A stretch of 64,000 nucleotides of DNA. Origin: Leptolyngbya sp. FACHB-261 (GTDB taxonomy: Bacteria; Cyanobacteriota; Cyanobacteriia; FACHB-261). The stretch is taken from positions 1 to 64,000 of the forward strand of contig NZ_JACJPL010000011.1 in NCBI RefSeq assembly GCF_014696065.1, written 5' to 3'. The notes below the pieces were generated by a model that saw only the letters and a list, made by a program, of their open reading frames with translations, was not told the DNA's origin and ran no database searches. Position numbers and translations under genes: made by a program. Shown here piece by piece: positions 43,006 to 52,568 of the stretch (its first letter is position 1; each line of letters opens with the position of its first letter).

Positions 43006-43337
43006 ACTTGAATCTCCTTTACTGATCCTGAAAGTTAGCGAATGAACTCAGCTGTTCAAACACTCAACCCTCAGAGGTGAAAAACCAATAAGTGTGGTGA
43101 TAGTAAAGAAAATATTAAGATGACGCCTCTGACTAGAGACAGAAATTAAGTCAAAGCTGAAAGAGGATCTTGGAGTTGGATTTTGGCAGCAAGGTCTTGC
43201 GGCGTTCTGCCATTCCGAAGCTTCAAAGAGACTGAGTTTATTTGTCTCCAGCTTTTACCTATTTATTTGCCCGTTTATTTGCCCATTTAAGCCCAACTTG
43301 CTTGAACGGGTTAATCTAACAGGTTGATTTGACGGGC
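43006..43337. other. Intergenic region with a short direct repeat
   Basis: About 330 bases between the GT4 gene and the SUI1 gene, both on the reverse strand, with no supported gene. TTTATTTGCCC occurs twice at about 43262 and 43274, with a third looser copy (TTTAAGCCC) close by. It lies between the SUI1 stop codon and the GT4 promoter region. Confidence 0.4.
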
Positions 43338-43712
43338 TCAACCGCCTGATAGCTTAGCTTTGTAGCCTTGAGCAGTTAGAAATTGCAAGACTTTTGGCCG
43401 GTGGTCGCCCTGGATTTCTAGCTCAGGCCCTTTCTCACTTTGCTTAAGCGTGCCCCCTGTTCCACATTGAGCTTTTAGTTGTTTGAGCAGTTTTTCTAGT
43501 GTTTCTGGTTTGCTAACGAAGCCTGTCACTAGCGTCACTGTTTTGCCACCTCGCCCCTTACGGCTGGCTTCAATACGCAGGTTTTGTTGATTGGGGGGTA
43601 GTTCGGGTGTCGGTCTGGCTTGGGCTGCCTCGTTTTGATAGTGATTGGATTCGCTGTAGACAACGCGCTCCCCGGCAGCGTTGCGTTGATCCCGTTTGTC
43701 ACTGCGGGCCAT
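43338..43712 (-). CDS. SUI1/eIF1-like translation initiation factor (YciH type)
   Basis: A 124-residue protein whose last 80 residues form the SUI1/eIF1 domain: NLRIEASRKGRGGKTVTLV, FVSKPETLEKLLKQLKAQCGTGGTL, ELEIQGDHRPKVLQFLTAQGYKAKL. Bacterial members (YciH) act at the small ribosomal subunit to proofread start codons. The N-terminal 40 residues are polar and disordered. It lies about 40 bases downstream of the beta-helix lipoprotein gene on the same strand and may belong to the Tic22-prmC transcript. Confidence 0.9.
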   Translation of the reverse strand: MARSDKRDQRNAAGERVVYSESNHYQNEAAQARPTPELPPNQQNLRIEASRKGRGGKTVTLVTGFVSKPETLEKLLKQLKAQCGTGGTLKQSEKGPELEIQGDHRPKVLQFLTAQGYKAKLSGG

Positions 43713-43751
43713 ATCCTTTCTTCCTGATCGCGTTCTCTCAGTTTACGAGCT

Positions 43752-45239
43752 TTAATTGACGGGACCTTGCACCTTGAGTCCACTCAATTCAGTACCGTCC
43801 ATGCTTAGAGCAGTGCCGGTATTGTTGTTGAGGTCGTACTGACCGTTTTGACTCAGCCGATTTTGTTGCAGCTGTGGCTGAGCACTATTGGTGACAACAA
43901 TGCCATCCCGCTCGTTGTCAGCGACTGTATTCTGACTCAAGCTCGGCTGAGCTTCCCCAGAAATCACAACGCCATCCCGGTTTTTCAAAATCTGATTGTT
44001 GATCAGCTTGGGAGCGGCTTGATCACCAATCGCAACCCCAAAACCTGTATTGCGCACCAGATTACCTGTCATTAAGCCGCCGCTATCACGGGTAAAGGAG
44101 ACCCCATTGCCACCATTGTCTTCAAAGGTGTTGGACTTCAAGGTTGGGGTCGCGTTGCCAGAGACAAACACCCCTTCGCGGTGGCTACCGGTGAAGGTAT
44201 TGCGTTCCAAGACTGGCGAGCCTGTTTCCACCCAGACTGCTGAACCTCGTGTATTAGGGTTGCTTAGGGTAACTCCCAGAAGCTTGGACCCCTCAACGGC
44301 TAGCACGGTGATATTTTGCCTAGCCCAGGTGGGACTTAAGAATCGACCGCCACCCGTGATCACAAAGCCCTTGCCTCGAAACGCCTCATCCCCACGCAAA
44401 GTCACGCCGGATTTGAGCTGTAGGGGAAACATCTCACCGGTGTCGGGGCTGTAGGTACCTGGTGCAAGCTGGATCGTCGTTCCTGCCTTGGCCTGACCGA
44501 GCGCCTGAGTAATTGTTTTTAAAGGCTGTTGCTCTGTGCCATCTCCCTGATCGCTGCCGTTCGAGATATCAACATAGAGAGTGCTTGGCTGAGCATTTGG
44601 GGCATCGGCACGGCTTCGGGATGAATTCGTGCGGCTGTTATCGTTATTGGGCCCAGAATTATCTGGCCCAGTATTGTTGCCGTCATCGTTGCCTTGATTG
44701 GTGTCATCAGGGCTCGTTCCAGCGATATCTCCAGCTGCAGGTGACTCTAAAGCTAGAATCCGATCCAGACTATAACGAGCTTGAACGGTTTCTGCGGCTC
44801 GCAGGGATTTGGCAGCTTGACGATAAGTCCGAGCATCAGTGCTGAGTTCTCCATCGGTACAGCTCAGCCGGTAATCTACACTGCGCTGTAAGCTGGGAGG
44901 CTCATGTTGCTCCTGAGCTCGGAGCTCCTGATCCATAACCTCGGCAGAAGGGCGGGGTGGTAGTTCGGGCCACCAAACTCCCTCGTCATCAGGGCCTGTA
45001 ACAGCACCCTGCGGTCGTTCCGCATTGCGGTTCAACAGGCTGATACGGGCGAAATCTTCTGTTCGAGAGGCGTTCTGTTTACCGCTGTTACGGTCGGTGT
45101 AGTACTCCACTCGCCAGGTATAGGTCGCCAAAGCCGTTGCTGCGTCACAAGTGGTTGTGCTGGTGAGTTCCCCTCTAGGCGTGCAACTTGCCAACAGGAT
45201 CCAGATCCAGCCAGCAGTACAGGCAATCTCTCGTCGCAT
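43752..45239 (-). CDS. Lipoprotein with right-handed beta-helix (DUF1565-type)
   Basis: A 495-residue lipoprotein. The N-terminus has a hydrophobic stretch and lipobox (WILLASC, Cys near residue 19). Residues 20-180 form an unknown domain. A low-complexity Asp/Asn/Gly/Ser linker lies at about 180-220. From 225 to 490 a parallel beta-helix follows, starting with LYVDISNGSDQGDGTEQQPLKT, the usual DUF1565 entry, and continuing with repeated N-x-x-NG/DG steps (LERNTFTGSHREGVFVSG, NTFEDNGGNGVSF, LSQNTVADNERDGIVV). Such helices bind or cut polysaccharide. The ATG at 45239 overlaps the prmC stop codon (TGATG), so it is translationally coupled. Confidence 0.82.
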   Translation of the reverse strand: MRREIACTAGWIWILLASCTPRGELTSTTTCDAATALATYTWRVEYYTDRNSGKQNASRTEDFARISLLNRNAERPQGAVTGPDDEGVWWPELPPRPSAEVMDQELRAQEQHEPPSLQRSVDYRLSCTDGELSTDARTYRQAAKSLRAAETVQARYSLDRILALESPAAGDIAGTSPDDTNQGNDDGNNTGPDNSGPNNDNSRTNSSRSRADAPNAQPSTLYVDISNGSDQGDGTEQQPLKTITQALGQAKAGTTIQLAPGTYSPDTGEMFPLQLKSGVTLRGDEAFRGKGFVITGGGRFLSPTWARQNITVLAVEGSKLLGVTLSNPNTRGSAVWVETGSPVLERNTFTGSHREGVFVSGNATPTLKSNTFEDNGGNGVSFTRDSGGLMTGNLVRNTGFGVAIGDQAAPKLINNQILKNRDGVVISGEAQPSLSQNTVADNERDGIVVTNSAQPQLQQNRLSQNGQYDLNNNTGTALSMDGTELSGLKVQGPVN

Positions 45240-46132
45240 CAATGAGCCTCCCACCGCGAATGACAGCACACAGCCCCCACAAAACGCTCAATGCCTGCCA
45301 AGTCCGGGTAAGTCTGAATGTCTGTGTAACACCTACTGGCCGCTAACTGCTGGGCAACACTGGCCGCTTGATCTGCCATCACTTCCACTAGCCAATGCCC
45401 ACCCGGTCGCAAATATGACGGTGCCTCCTGTACGAGCTGCCTGAAGGCAGATAAGCCATCGGGTCCGCCGTCAAGCGCTAGATGAGGTTCGTGCTGACGT
45501 ACTTCCGGTTCCAGTTGCAGAACTTCGGCAGCGGGAATGTAGGGAGGATTCGACATCATGCCGTCTAAAGGCTTGTTCAACCTGCTCAAAGGCTCAAACC
45601 AATTGCCCTGGTAGAACTGCACCTGCTGTTCCACCGTAGAGCCTAGTCGTTTGGCGTTCTCTTGGGCTATAGCGAGAGCAACCTCACTAATATCTGTGGC
45701 AACCAGCTTTAGCCCCAGTTGTAAGCGGGCGAGACCGAGCGCAATCGCCCCACTGCCGGTGCCTAAATCAGCCCAGGTTTCGCCGCTGTGGGCGCGAGCG
45801 GCAGCTAAATCGACAAGCAGCTCCGTCTCTGGTCGTGGAATCAGCACCGCTGGAGTTACTCGTAGCTCAAAATCCCGCCAAGACACGCGTCCAACTAAAT
45901 ACTGAACAGGAATCCGCTCCTGTAGACGCCGCTGCCAGAGGTGGTCGAACTCTGACGACGACAGATGCTGGAGCGAGGGTCGCAACCTCAGGCTCAACCG
46001 ATCCAAGCCAGCTAGTTCCCGAAGCAACCAGTCCAGCTCGGCAGTGGGGATACCCAATGCCCTAGCTTGCTGCTGGGCTTGGTCATACCATTGCCAGAAG
46101 TCCTGAGTCTGAGGCTGCGCTTGGCTGCTCAA
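45239..46132 (-). CDS. prmC: Release-factor glutamine methyltransferase PrmC
   Basis: A 297-residue SAM-dependent enzyme that methylates the Gln of the GGQ loop of release factors RF1 and RF2. The SAM motif is DLGTGSGAIALGLAR and the catalytic NPPY is in MMSNPPYIPAAEV. The family hallmark YLVGRVSWRDFELRV and VLIPRPETELLVDLA precede it. The N-terminal helical domain spans residues 1-80. The start codon is TTG overlapping the TGA of the upstream Tic22 gene (TTGA). It is in the middle of a three-gene overlapping operon. Confidence 0.94.
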   Translation of the reverse strand: MSSQAQPQTQDFWQWYDQAQQQARALGIPTAELDWLLRELAGLDRLSLRLRPSLQHLSSSEFDHLWQRRLQERIPVQYLVGRVSWRDFELRVTPAVLIPRPETELLVDLAAARAHSGETWADLGTGSGAIALGLARLQLGLKLVATDISEVALAIAQENAKRLGSTVEQQVQFYQGNWFEPLSRLNKPLDGMMSNPPYIPAAEVLQLEPEVRQHEPHLALDGGPDGLSAFRQLVQEAPSYLRPGGHWLVEVMADQAASVAQQLAASRCYTDIQTYPDLAGIERFVGAVCCHSRWEAH

Positions 46133-47298
46133 GGCGTAGCAGGACGGGGCTGAGTGGGTTGTTGAGCAGGCTGCTGACCTGAAGGCCGAGCTGGTTGGGC
46201 CTGGTTAGGACGGGCCGGTTGAGCCTGGTTAGGACGAGCTTGTCCTGCCCCTTGGGCAGGTTGAGCCGGACGCTGGCCCGATTGTCCCTGGCCCTGCCCT
46301 GGCGTCCCTTGCAGCGAACGAACTGATTCCAATGCCTGGCGGGAGGGCACAAAGGAAATCCGGCTTGATTCTGCCGCAGCATTGCGGTCTAGCATCGAAC
46401 CGATCACGCGGCTCAAGCTGGTGACCTCTATTTCCGCAGCGGTTGCCAGGTCTGGTTGTTGCTGGCGCAGGCGCTCCAGTAGGGCCTGCGCATCTTGCCG
46501 GTCGAAGAAGAAGGGAATGACTTCCCGTCCGTCTTGCTGAAGGGTGAGCAAGCCCTGATTGTTCTGGCGGCCTCCAACTAGATAAAACAGCGGCACGCCA
46601 GGAAACTGTTCGACTTGCTGACCGTCAGTGCGCAGAATTGTCAGTGCCGATTGCACGTTTTCTTCACGGGGCCAGAACTGGAAGACCAGATCGGGTTGCC
46701 CTGCTTGAGCCTGGTTACCAGGCCGTTGGGCATTTCCTTGAGCGTTGCCTTGGTTACGTGCAGGACGCTGAGCATTGGCTTGACCTGCGTTGCCGGGGCG
46801 CTGAGCATTAGCCTGACCCTGCTGGGGCGGATTTTGCTGATTTTGCTGACGGATGATTTGCAATGCCCGACTCATCGAAATCGGCTGAATCTTGGCCTGG
46901 TTGCCGATGGTCGGATTGTTGCTACGAATCTGGGTCAGCGCCGTCTGAGCATCCTGATAGCTCAAGAAGAAAGTGGCAATCTGAGCGCCATTGGCGACCT
47001 GCGGGGAGGATGCGGTGATCGGTGCGCCGTTATTGTCGGTCACGGTAAACACCGGCACCACTTCAAAGCGCTGCAATACCTGGGTCTCGCTTAGAGGTTG
47101 TCCGGCCTGTTGAGGCGTCTGTGCCGGGCGCTGCTGAGAGTTGTTCGGCGCTGGGCGCTGCTGATTGTTTTGGGCCGGACGGGGAGCTTGCGCAGGCTGT
47201 GAATTCTGCGCCTGAGCTTCTCCCACCCCTGACAGGCCGAGGATCAAACCTCCTACCAGTCCTACGACGGTACCGGACCGAATGAATGTTCGGGACAC
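46129..47298 (-). CDS. Tic22-like periplasmic protein with PAQ-rich inserts
   Basis: A 389-residue exported protein homologous to chloroplast Tic22, which in cyanobacteria is a periplasmic chaperone for outer-membrane biogenesis. A signal peptide (cleavage near EAQAQ, residue 31) leads into a Gln/Pro-rich stretch. Then come two copies of the Tic22 fold, VVPVFTVTDNNGAPI with FFLSYQDAQTALTQI, and VPLFYLVGG with PFFFDRQDAQALLERL. Between them and at the C-terminus lie low-complexity Gln/Ala/Pro/Arg segments (QANAQRPG and NQAQPARP repeats). These are unusual in length. It is the first gene of the Tic22-prmC-lipoprotein operon. Confidence 0.87.
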   Translation of the reverse strand: MSRTFIRSGTVVGLVGGLILGLSGVGEAQAQNSQPAQAPRPAQNNQQRPAPNNSQQRPAQTPQQAGQPLSETQVLQRFEVVPVFTVTDNNGAPITASSPQVANGAQIATFFLSYQDAQTALTQIRSNNPTIGNQAKIQPISMSRALQIIRQQNQQNPPQQGQANAQRPGNAGQANAQRPARNQGNAQGNAQRPGNQAQAGQPDLVFQFWPREENVQSALTILRTDGQQVEQFPGVPLFYLVGGRQNNQGLLTLQQDGREVIPFFFDRQDAQALLERLRQQQPDLATAAEIEVTSLSRVIGSMLDRNAAAESSRISFVPSRQALESVRSLQGTPGQGQGQSGQRPAQPAQGAGQARPNQAQPARPNQAQPARPSGQQPAQQPTQPRPATP

Positions 47299-47473
47299 AG
47301 CAAACTCTCCTGCGATCTGACCTGAAAGGCGTATGCTCTTGACTATACTGTCAGTCTGAACTGAGGAAATCCCCCAGAACTGGTTACTCCCGACGTAGAG
47401 GCTGAGACATACGTTCCCTGCTGCTTTTAGTGCAGTTTAGTTAGTGCAATTTAGTGCAACTTTTCTCTGTGCA

Positions 47474-48124
47474 ATGATGAATCGCTGGTCTCACTGGGGC
47501 TACTGGCTGCGCCAAAGGGTGCTGAATTTAACCCCAGGGTTAGTCTTGTTGATAACAATTCAGTCTGCGTTAGCCCAGCCTCAGGCTAGGCCTACGCCAT
47601 CGCCTAGTCCTACTCCGGTCCAATCCCCTGCAACGCTATCCCCCGCTACTCCAGCCGGTGCGGTTTATCAGGTGATTGTCACCCAGACTTCCGATACTGC
47701 TCTGCGTACAGCTCAGGGGCTGGATAGTTCTGCCTACCGGGGCAGTTATCAAGGCCAACCAGTAATTTTCGCAGGCGTTTACCGAGACTTGAGCAACGCT
47801 TCGCAACAGACCTCTCGCTTAGCACGGTCCGGTCTGAGCCCCCTGGTCATTCGTCGCCAACCGGCTAGTTTTCGAGTAGCCGTGCTGGTACCCGATACCC
47901 AAACGGTAGGCGAATTACGAGCTAATCTGCGTCGGGTCCAAGGTCTAGTACCCGATGCCTACCTCGACACTTTCCAGGAGCAGTCTGTAATTGTGGCTGG
48001 CCAGTTCCGTGAGGCGGCTGGAGCTAATACGCTCGCCAGTCGGCTGCAAGCTTTGGGGTATTCGCCCTTGTTGATCACGGTTCCAGAAGCAGAAACAGTA
48101 CTGCTCCCATCACAAGCCAACTAG
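47474..48124 (+). CDS. Exported SPOR-like repeat protein
   Basis: A 216-residue protein with a signal peptide (hydrophobic core around LVLLITIQSALAQ) and a Pro/Thr/Ser linker. Two imperfect repeats of about 75 residues follow (YQVIVTQTSDTALRTAQGL, PVIFAGVYRDLSNASQQ; FRVAVLVPDTQTVGELRANL, SVIVAGQFREAAGANTLA). The pattern VIVAGxFRxxxxAxxLxxxLxxxGxxPL is that of SPOR domains, which bind denuded peptidoglycan. The start at ATG 47474 avoids the longer N-terminus that spoils the signal peptide. It diverges from the Tic22 operon and is convergent with secF. Confidence 0.65.
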   Translation: MMNRWSHWGYWLRQRVLNLTPGLVLLITIQSALAQPQARPTPSPSPTPVQSPATLSPATPAGAVYQVIVTQTSDTALRTAQGLDSSAYRGSYQGQPVIFAGVYRDLSNASQQTSRLARSGLSPLVIRRQPASFRVAVLVPDTQTVGELRANLRRVQGLVPDAYLDTFQEQSVIVAGQFREAAGANTLASRLQALGYSPLLITVPEAETVLLPSQAN

Positions 48125-48162
48125 GGGCAGGCAGGACTTAGTGCCCATAACTCTACCTGCCC
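48125..48162. terminator. Weak hairpin between convergent genes
   Basis: GGGCAGG at 48125-48131 pairs with CCTGCCC at 48156-48162 across a 24-base loop between the SPOR-like gene and secF. The loop is long and there is no U-tract, so terminator function is only suggested. Confidence 0.35.
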
Positions 48163-48195
48163 AATTTGCCCTTGCTAGGGTAGCCGGGGCCAAGC

Positions 48196-49170
48196 CTAGC
48201 TAGCGGGTTGGTCACTGGGCTCTGAGCCTACCGAAGCTGTGGGCGTACCATCTTGTCGTTCACGCCACCAAGCTACCAGGGTACTGGCAATGAAGATGCT
48301 GGAGTAAGCCCCACATAGAAAGCCAAGGATCAAAGCCAGCGCAAAATCTTTGAGCGTTGGCCCCCCCAGGAAATAGATGGCAATCAGGGGTAAGGTCGCA
48401 GCCAGCGAGGTGTTAATCGAGCGAGCCAGGGTTTGGTTCACCGATTCATCTGTAATTTGCCCAAAGGACTTGTTGGTACTACTAGGCAGCGTTAAGTTCT
48501 CGCGGATGCGATCGTAGATCACGACCGTGTCATTCACGGAGAAACCGACAATCGTGAGCAACGCCACGATAAATAAGCTATCGACCTCCTTACTGAACAC
48601 GAGCCCCAGGAATGCAAACAGGCCAGTGGTAATCAGTACATCGTGCAAAAGCGCAACGATGGCAAAAAAGGCGTAGTCAAACTGAAAGCGCAGACTCAGG
48701 TAAACGATGATGCCCGCAAACGACAGGATCAAAGCCAGCAATCCCTGTGTCAACAATTGGCTGCCTAACAAAGGACCCACTACTTCAATCTGAGATTGAG
48801 CAGGGTCAAATTCGCCAACGGCTTGCTGTAACTTTTGTTGAACCTCCTGACGCTTCTCTAAGCTAAGCGGTGGGGTACGCACCAATACGCCTCGGTTATC
48901 GCTACCAGTGAGCTGAATGATGCTGCTGCCATAGCCTTCAGCTTCCATGACCTCACGCACTTTGGTGATATCAATAGGGTCACCACAGTTACCCGGTTGA
49001 GCACATTTAAGCTCTAGTTGCAGGCGCGTACCGCCTGTGAAGTCAATACCGGGACGTAGGGGTGCACCGAATTGGGTCCAACTGACAATGTTGGCAATCA
49101 AACCCAGCACGGTCAGGATGGCAGACACAGTCCACCAAATATTTCGATTCTTGATGACCTGAATGCTCAT
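48196..49170 (-). CDS. secF: Protein translocase subunit SecF
   Basis: A 324-residue membrane subunit that works with SecD to pull proteins through SecYEG with the proton-motive force. Six TM helices surround a periplasmic domain. Diagnostic sequences are GIDFTGGTRLQLE, LLHDVLITTGLFA and FSVNDTVVIYDRIRENL. The ATG overlaps the secD stop codon by four bases (ATGA), so the pair is translationally coupled. Normal length. Confidence 0.97.
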   Translation of the reverse strand: MSIQVIKNRNIWWTVSAILTVLGLIANIVSWTQFGAPLRPGIDFTGGTRLQLELKCAQPGNCGDPIDITKVREVMEAEGYGSSIIQLTGSDNRGVLVRTPPLSLEKRQEVQQKLQQAVGEFDPAQSQIEVVGPLLGSQLLTQGLLALILSFAGIIVYLSLRFQFDYAFFAIVALLHDVLITTGLFAFLGLVFSKEVDSLFIVALLTIVGFSVNDTVVIYDRIRENLTLPSSTNKSFGQITDESVNQTLARSINTSLAATLPLIAIYFLGGPTLKDFALALILGFLCGAYSSIFIASTLVAWWRERQDGTPTASVGSEPSDQPAS

Positions 49171-50582
49171 GCGGCTCCTCCTCCGGTGCTGCTAGCTGGC
49201 TTGCCCTTAGGGACTCCAAATAGTTCAGGCTTGCGTAGTTCTGGTAGGGTCAGTGCAGTCAGCAGAAATGTGCGGCTACAGGTGAGCGCTGTGAACATGC
49301 TCACACCGATGCCCAAACCCAGCGTCAGGGCGAAACCTTTAACTAAGCCTGCGCCGAGCCAGAACAAGGCTGCACAGGCAATCAAGGTAGTGACGTTACC
49401 GTCCAGAATGCTGGAAAAGGCGCGGGAAAATCCTGCTTCGACTGAGCGATAGAGCGTTTTGCCAGCTCGTAGCTCCTCTTTCATGCGCTCAAAAATCAGC
49501 ACGTTAGCGTCTACCGCCATACCAATGCTGAGAATAAATCCAGCAATGCCCGGTAGTGTGAGTGTGACTCCCAGCAGCACAAAGATGGCAAAGGTCATCA
49601 GGGCGTAAATCACTAGAGCCAAGTCGGCAATCAGGCCGGGCAGCTTGTAATAGGCCACCATAAAGATCAACACCAAGGTCAGGCCGCCAATGCCTGCCCA
49701 GAGGCTGGCCCGAATACTGTCTGCTCCCAGCGTTGCTCCGACTGTGCGGTTTTCTACTACTTGAACTGGCACCGGCAGCGACCCCGCCCGGAGTTGAATC
49801 GACAAAGCGGCGGCTTCTTCAGTGGTAAAGCGACCGTTGATCTCAGCTCGTCCTCCGCTAATGCCAGTAGTGGCATACTGAGCGTCAACGATGGGGTAGC
49901 TGATCGGCTGGTTGTCTAGAAAAATGCCAATGGAGCGGCCTGTGCCTGCAATCTCTTTGGTGAGTTGGGCAAATTTTTGACCGCCTTCTGCGTCGAACTC
50001 AATCGCAACGCTCCAAGTCTGACCTTGGCTCGGTGCTACTGCTCTAGCTCCGGTCAAATTCTTACCACTCAGGCCAATCGACTCGAATAGGTTCAGGAAA
50101 GACTCACCGTTCTTCTGAAGGGCTTCTCGGTTCTCTTGAATTGCCGTCTCGTTCTTGCTGGCCCGTAGGCTCTCCTGCTGAGCTTGAAGCTCGGCACGAA
50201 TTTGAGCTAAGGCTCGAAACTCGGCTTCAGTACCAGGTTTCTGGCGACGGAATTCTAGCTGGGCTGTACCGCCCAAAACCCGCTCAGCCTCATCTGGGTC
50301 CTTGACGCCCGGCAATTGGACGAGCAATTGATCGTTGCCACTGAGCTGGATCGACGCTTCAGTGACCCCAAGCCCGTTAACCCGTTGCTCCATTACCGAC
50401 TTCACCCCCTCCATCACTTCTGGGGTGAGTTTTGGCACCTGCGGCGTGGTCCTGGCCTGAAGCGTGATTTGAGAACCACCCTGAAGGTCTAGCCCTAACC
50501 GAATCGGTAGCCGTGCAATGATTGCCACTGACCCAATCAAAATGGCCAGGATCAGGGCGATCAGCCACCGTTGCTTGCCCAT
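49167..50582 (-). CDS. secD: Protein translocase subunit SecD
   Basis: A 471-residue partner of SecF. It has TM1 followed by RLGLDLQGGSQI, a large periplasmic P1 domain (about 35-290), then five TM helices with MAVDANVLIFERMKEEL, the second SecD signature. Full length. It is first of the two-gene operon. The divergent 425-base region upstream is shared with the Nramp gene. Confidence 0.97.
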   Translation of the reverse strand: MGKQRWLIALILAILIGSVAIIARLPIRLGLDLQGGSQITLQARTTPQVPKLTPEVMEGVKSVMEQRVNGLGVTEASIQLSGNDQLLVQLPGVKDPDEAERVLGGTAQLEFRRQKPGTEAEFRALAQIRAELQAQQESLRASKNETAIQENREALQKNGESFLNLFESIGLSGKNLTGARAVAPSQGQTWSVAIEFDAEGGQKFAQLTKEIAGTGRSIGIFLDNQPISYPIVDAQYATTGISGGRAEINGRFTTEEAAALSIQLRAGSLPVPVQVVENRTVGATLGADSIRASLWAGIGGLTLVLIFMVAYYKLPGLIADLALVIYALMTFAIFVLLGVTLTLPGIAGFILSIGMAVDANVLIFERMKEELRAGKTLYRSVEAGFSRAFSSILDGNVTTLIACAALFWLGAGLVKGFALTLGLGIGVSMFTALTCSRTFLLTALTLPELRKPELFGVPKGKPASSTGGGAA

Positions 50583-51007
50583 AATTACAACCGACCTACG
50601 CTCTAAAATTTTTTAAGGATCGCAACTGGCTATCATAACTCACCCTCTGAGGTGTAAGGTGCTGCCTCTACAACGGAGCCAGGCCGTTTGAGGCTGCTCG
50701 AAATATCTCTCCAACCAAAGTCAAGAGCGCTTTCATTCAGTGCTGACAAGACAACGCTGCTCGCTTCTCAGGCTTGGCTCTTCAGTGACTGCGAGTTAGT
50801 TGCTTGACTTGCCAGTGATGCGCAGAGCCGCAATTTTTCCAAAGGGCTATCAACTGAAAGCCAATCTCAGCTACTAACGAATCAGCCGAATCATCGCAGT
50901 CAAAACCACAAATAAGCAAAACTTAAATTCTCTCTAACAGCAGGTGGCAAATAACTACTCGTGATTAAATTATGAAAGAAATATGAAAGCGTGTTTTGGA
51001 GCTTTAA
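50583..51007. other. Divergent promoter region secD / Mn transporter
   Basis: About 425 bases between reverse secD and forward mntH without a gene. The right side is AT-rich (50890-51000) and ends with TTGGAG, the ribosome site of mntH. I see no clear MntR or Fur-type palindrome. The region should hold the promoters of both genes. Confidence 0.45.
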
Positions 51008-52324
51008 ATGTCCCGTCCGCCCTATGAGCCCAGCCTGCCTGAGGTCTACCGCAGCATCACAGTTCCTACAGGCAACAACTTCTGGCGAAAGCTCCTGGCC
51101 TACGCTGGACCGGGCTATCTAGTGTCAGTGGGCTATATGGATCCGGGCAACTGGGCTACAGATATCGCTGGAGGCTCCCGTTTTGGCTACACCCTGCTGT
51201 CGGTCATTCTGCTGTCGAACTTGATGGCAGTCTTATTGCAATCCCTCTGCGTGCGGCTAGGTGTGGCAACGGGGCGTGACCTCGCGCAAGCTTGCCGAGA
51301 TGCCTTTAGCCCCCGGGTTAGCTTTTTCCTATGGGTAATCTGTGAAATTGCAATTGCCGCCTGTGATTTAGCAGAACTATTAGGCAGTGCGATTGCACTG
51401 CAATTACTGTTTGGTCTACCGCTTGTCCTAGGTGTTTGTATTACGGCCCTAGATGTTATTGCTTTATTATTTCTACAAAATAAGGGCTTCCGCTATGTGG
51501 AAGCACTAATTGTGATGTTGGTCGTGACTATAGGTGTTTGCTTTGCAGCCCAATTGTTTTTTTCGCGGCCCAATTTAGGAGCAGTCTTAGCGGGCTATAT
51601 TCCCAGGCAAGAGATTTTGCAGAATCCAGAAATGCTGTACATCGCAATGGGGATTCTGGGCGCAACAGTTATGCCTCACAATCTCTACTTGCACTCTTCG
51701 ATTGTACAAACTCGTGCTTGGCAGCCCACTCAACAAAAACGTTGGGAAGCAATTCATTTTGGCACCCTAGACTCAACTGTCGCGCTCTCTTTAGCTCTAT
51801 TTATTAACTCAGCGATTTTAATTGTTTCTGCCGCAGCCTTTCACTTCTCTGGCTATCGCGATGTGGCAGATATTCAGGAGGCTTACCAGTTGCTCTCACC
51901 CCTACTCGGTGTGGGAGTTGCTAGCACACTGTTCGGTTTAGCCTTGCTCGCCTCTGGACAAAGCTCAACCTTGACCGCAACTCTAGCGGGTCAAATCGTG
52001 ATGGAAGGCTTTGTCAATTTGCGTCTGCCGGCCTGGTTGCGGCGTCTGACTACACGCTTGGTCGCTATTATTCCTGCTTTAGTAGTGATTTTAATCTGGG
52101 GTGAAAAGAGTACTGGTAGCCTCTTAGTTTTTAGTCAGGTGATCCTGAGTTTACAACTGTCGTTCGCGGTCATTCCTCTGGTTATGTTTACCAGTGACCA
52201 AGAATTGATGGGTGAGTTTGTCAATCCAATTTGGCTAAAAGCTCTAGCTTGGCTCGTTGCGCTTGTCATTGCATTGCTCAATATTTGGTTGCTCTTGCAA
52301 ACGGTCCTGGGTTGGTTCTCATAG
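51008..52324 (+). CDS. mntH: Nramp-family Mn(II)/Fe(II) transporter MntH
   Basis: A 438-residue proton-coupled importer of manganese, possibly iron, in the plasma membrane. Eleven TM helices are visible. The metal-site motif DPGN is at residues 45-48 (MDPGNWATD) in TM1, and the TM6 motif MPHNLYLHS is at about 222-230. Both contain the residues that coordinate the ion in Nramp structures. Manganese is the likelier substrate because a manganese catalase gene follows within 1 kb. Ribosome site TTGGAG precedes the ATG. Confidence 0.94.
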   Translation: MSRPPYEPSLPEVYRSITVPTGNNFWRKLLAYAGPGYLVSVGYMDPGNWATDIAGGSRFGYTLLSVILLSNLMAVLLQSLCVRLGVATGRDLAQACRDAFSPRVSFFLWVICEIAIAACDLAELLGSAIALQLLFGLPLVLGVCITALDVIALLFLQNKGFRYVEALIVMLVVTIGVCFAAQLFFSRPNLGAVLAGYIPRQEILQNPEMLYIAMGILGATVMPHNLYLHSSIVQTRAWQPTQQKRWEAIHFGTLDSTVALSLALFINSAILIVSAAAFHFSGYRDVADIQEAYQLLSPLLGVGVASTLFGLALLASGQSSTLTATLAGQIVMEGFVNLRLPAWLRRLTTRLVAIIPALVVILIWGEKSTGSLLVFSQVILSLQLSFAVIPLVMFTSDQELMGEFVNPIWLKALAWLVALVIALLNIWLLLQTVLGWFS

Positions 52325-52345
52325 GTGACATATCCTCATAAATGA

Positions 52346-52384
52346 CACAGCGCCTGCCTCTAACAGACTGAGATAGGCGCTGTG
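52346..52384. terminator. Hairpin downstream of mntH
   Basis: CACAGCGCCT at 52346-52355 pairs perfectly with AGGCGCTGTG at 52375-52384, with a 19-base loop, about 20 bases past the mntH stop codon. A short mixed T-rich stretch follows. It is likely a terminator or 3' structure. Confidence 0.55.
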
Positions 52385-52568
52385 AAATGTTTCGATAGTT
52401 CTTTCAACTTGGCTAGCTGGCTGAGTTGATATTTCCTATTCTCGACCGTCTACTCTTGACTCTGGGCATCAACTGGGGGGTCAGCTTGGCCAGGTTCATC
52501 CACGTGCATATTGAAACCTAGTCCATAGTCGGCGCATCCTTGGCCTGATGGACTGTAGCTTCGCGTGC

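Noticed and set aside
46615-47094. 159-residue forward frame inside the Tic22 gene
   Set aside because: It is antisense to a well-supported gene, its content mirrors Gln/Ala repeats, and it has no start signal.
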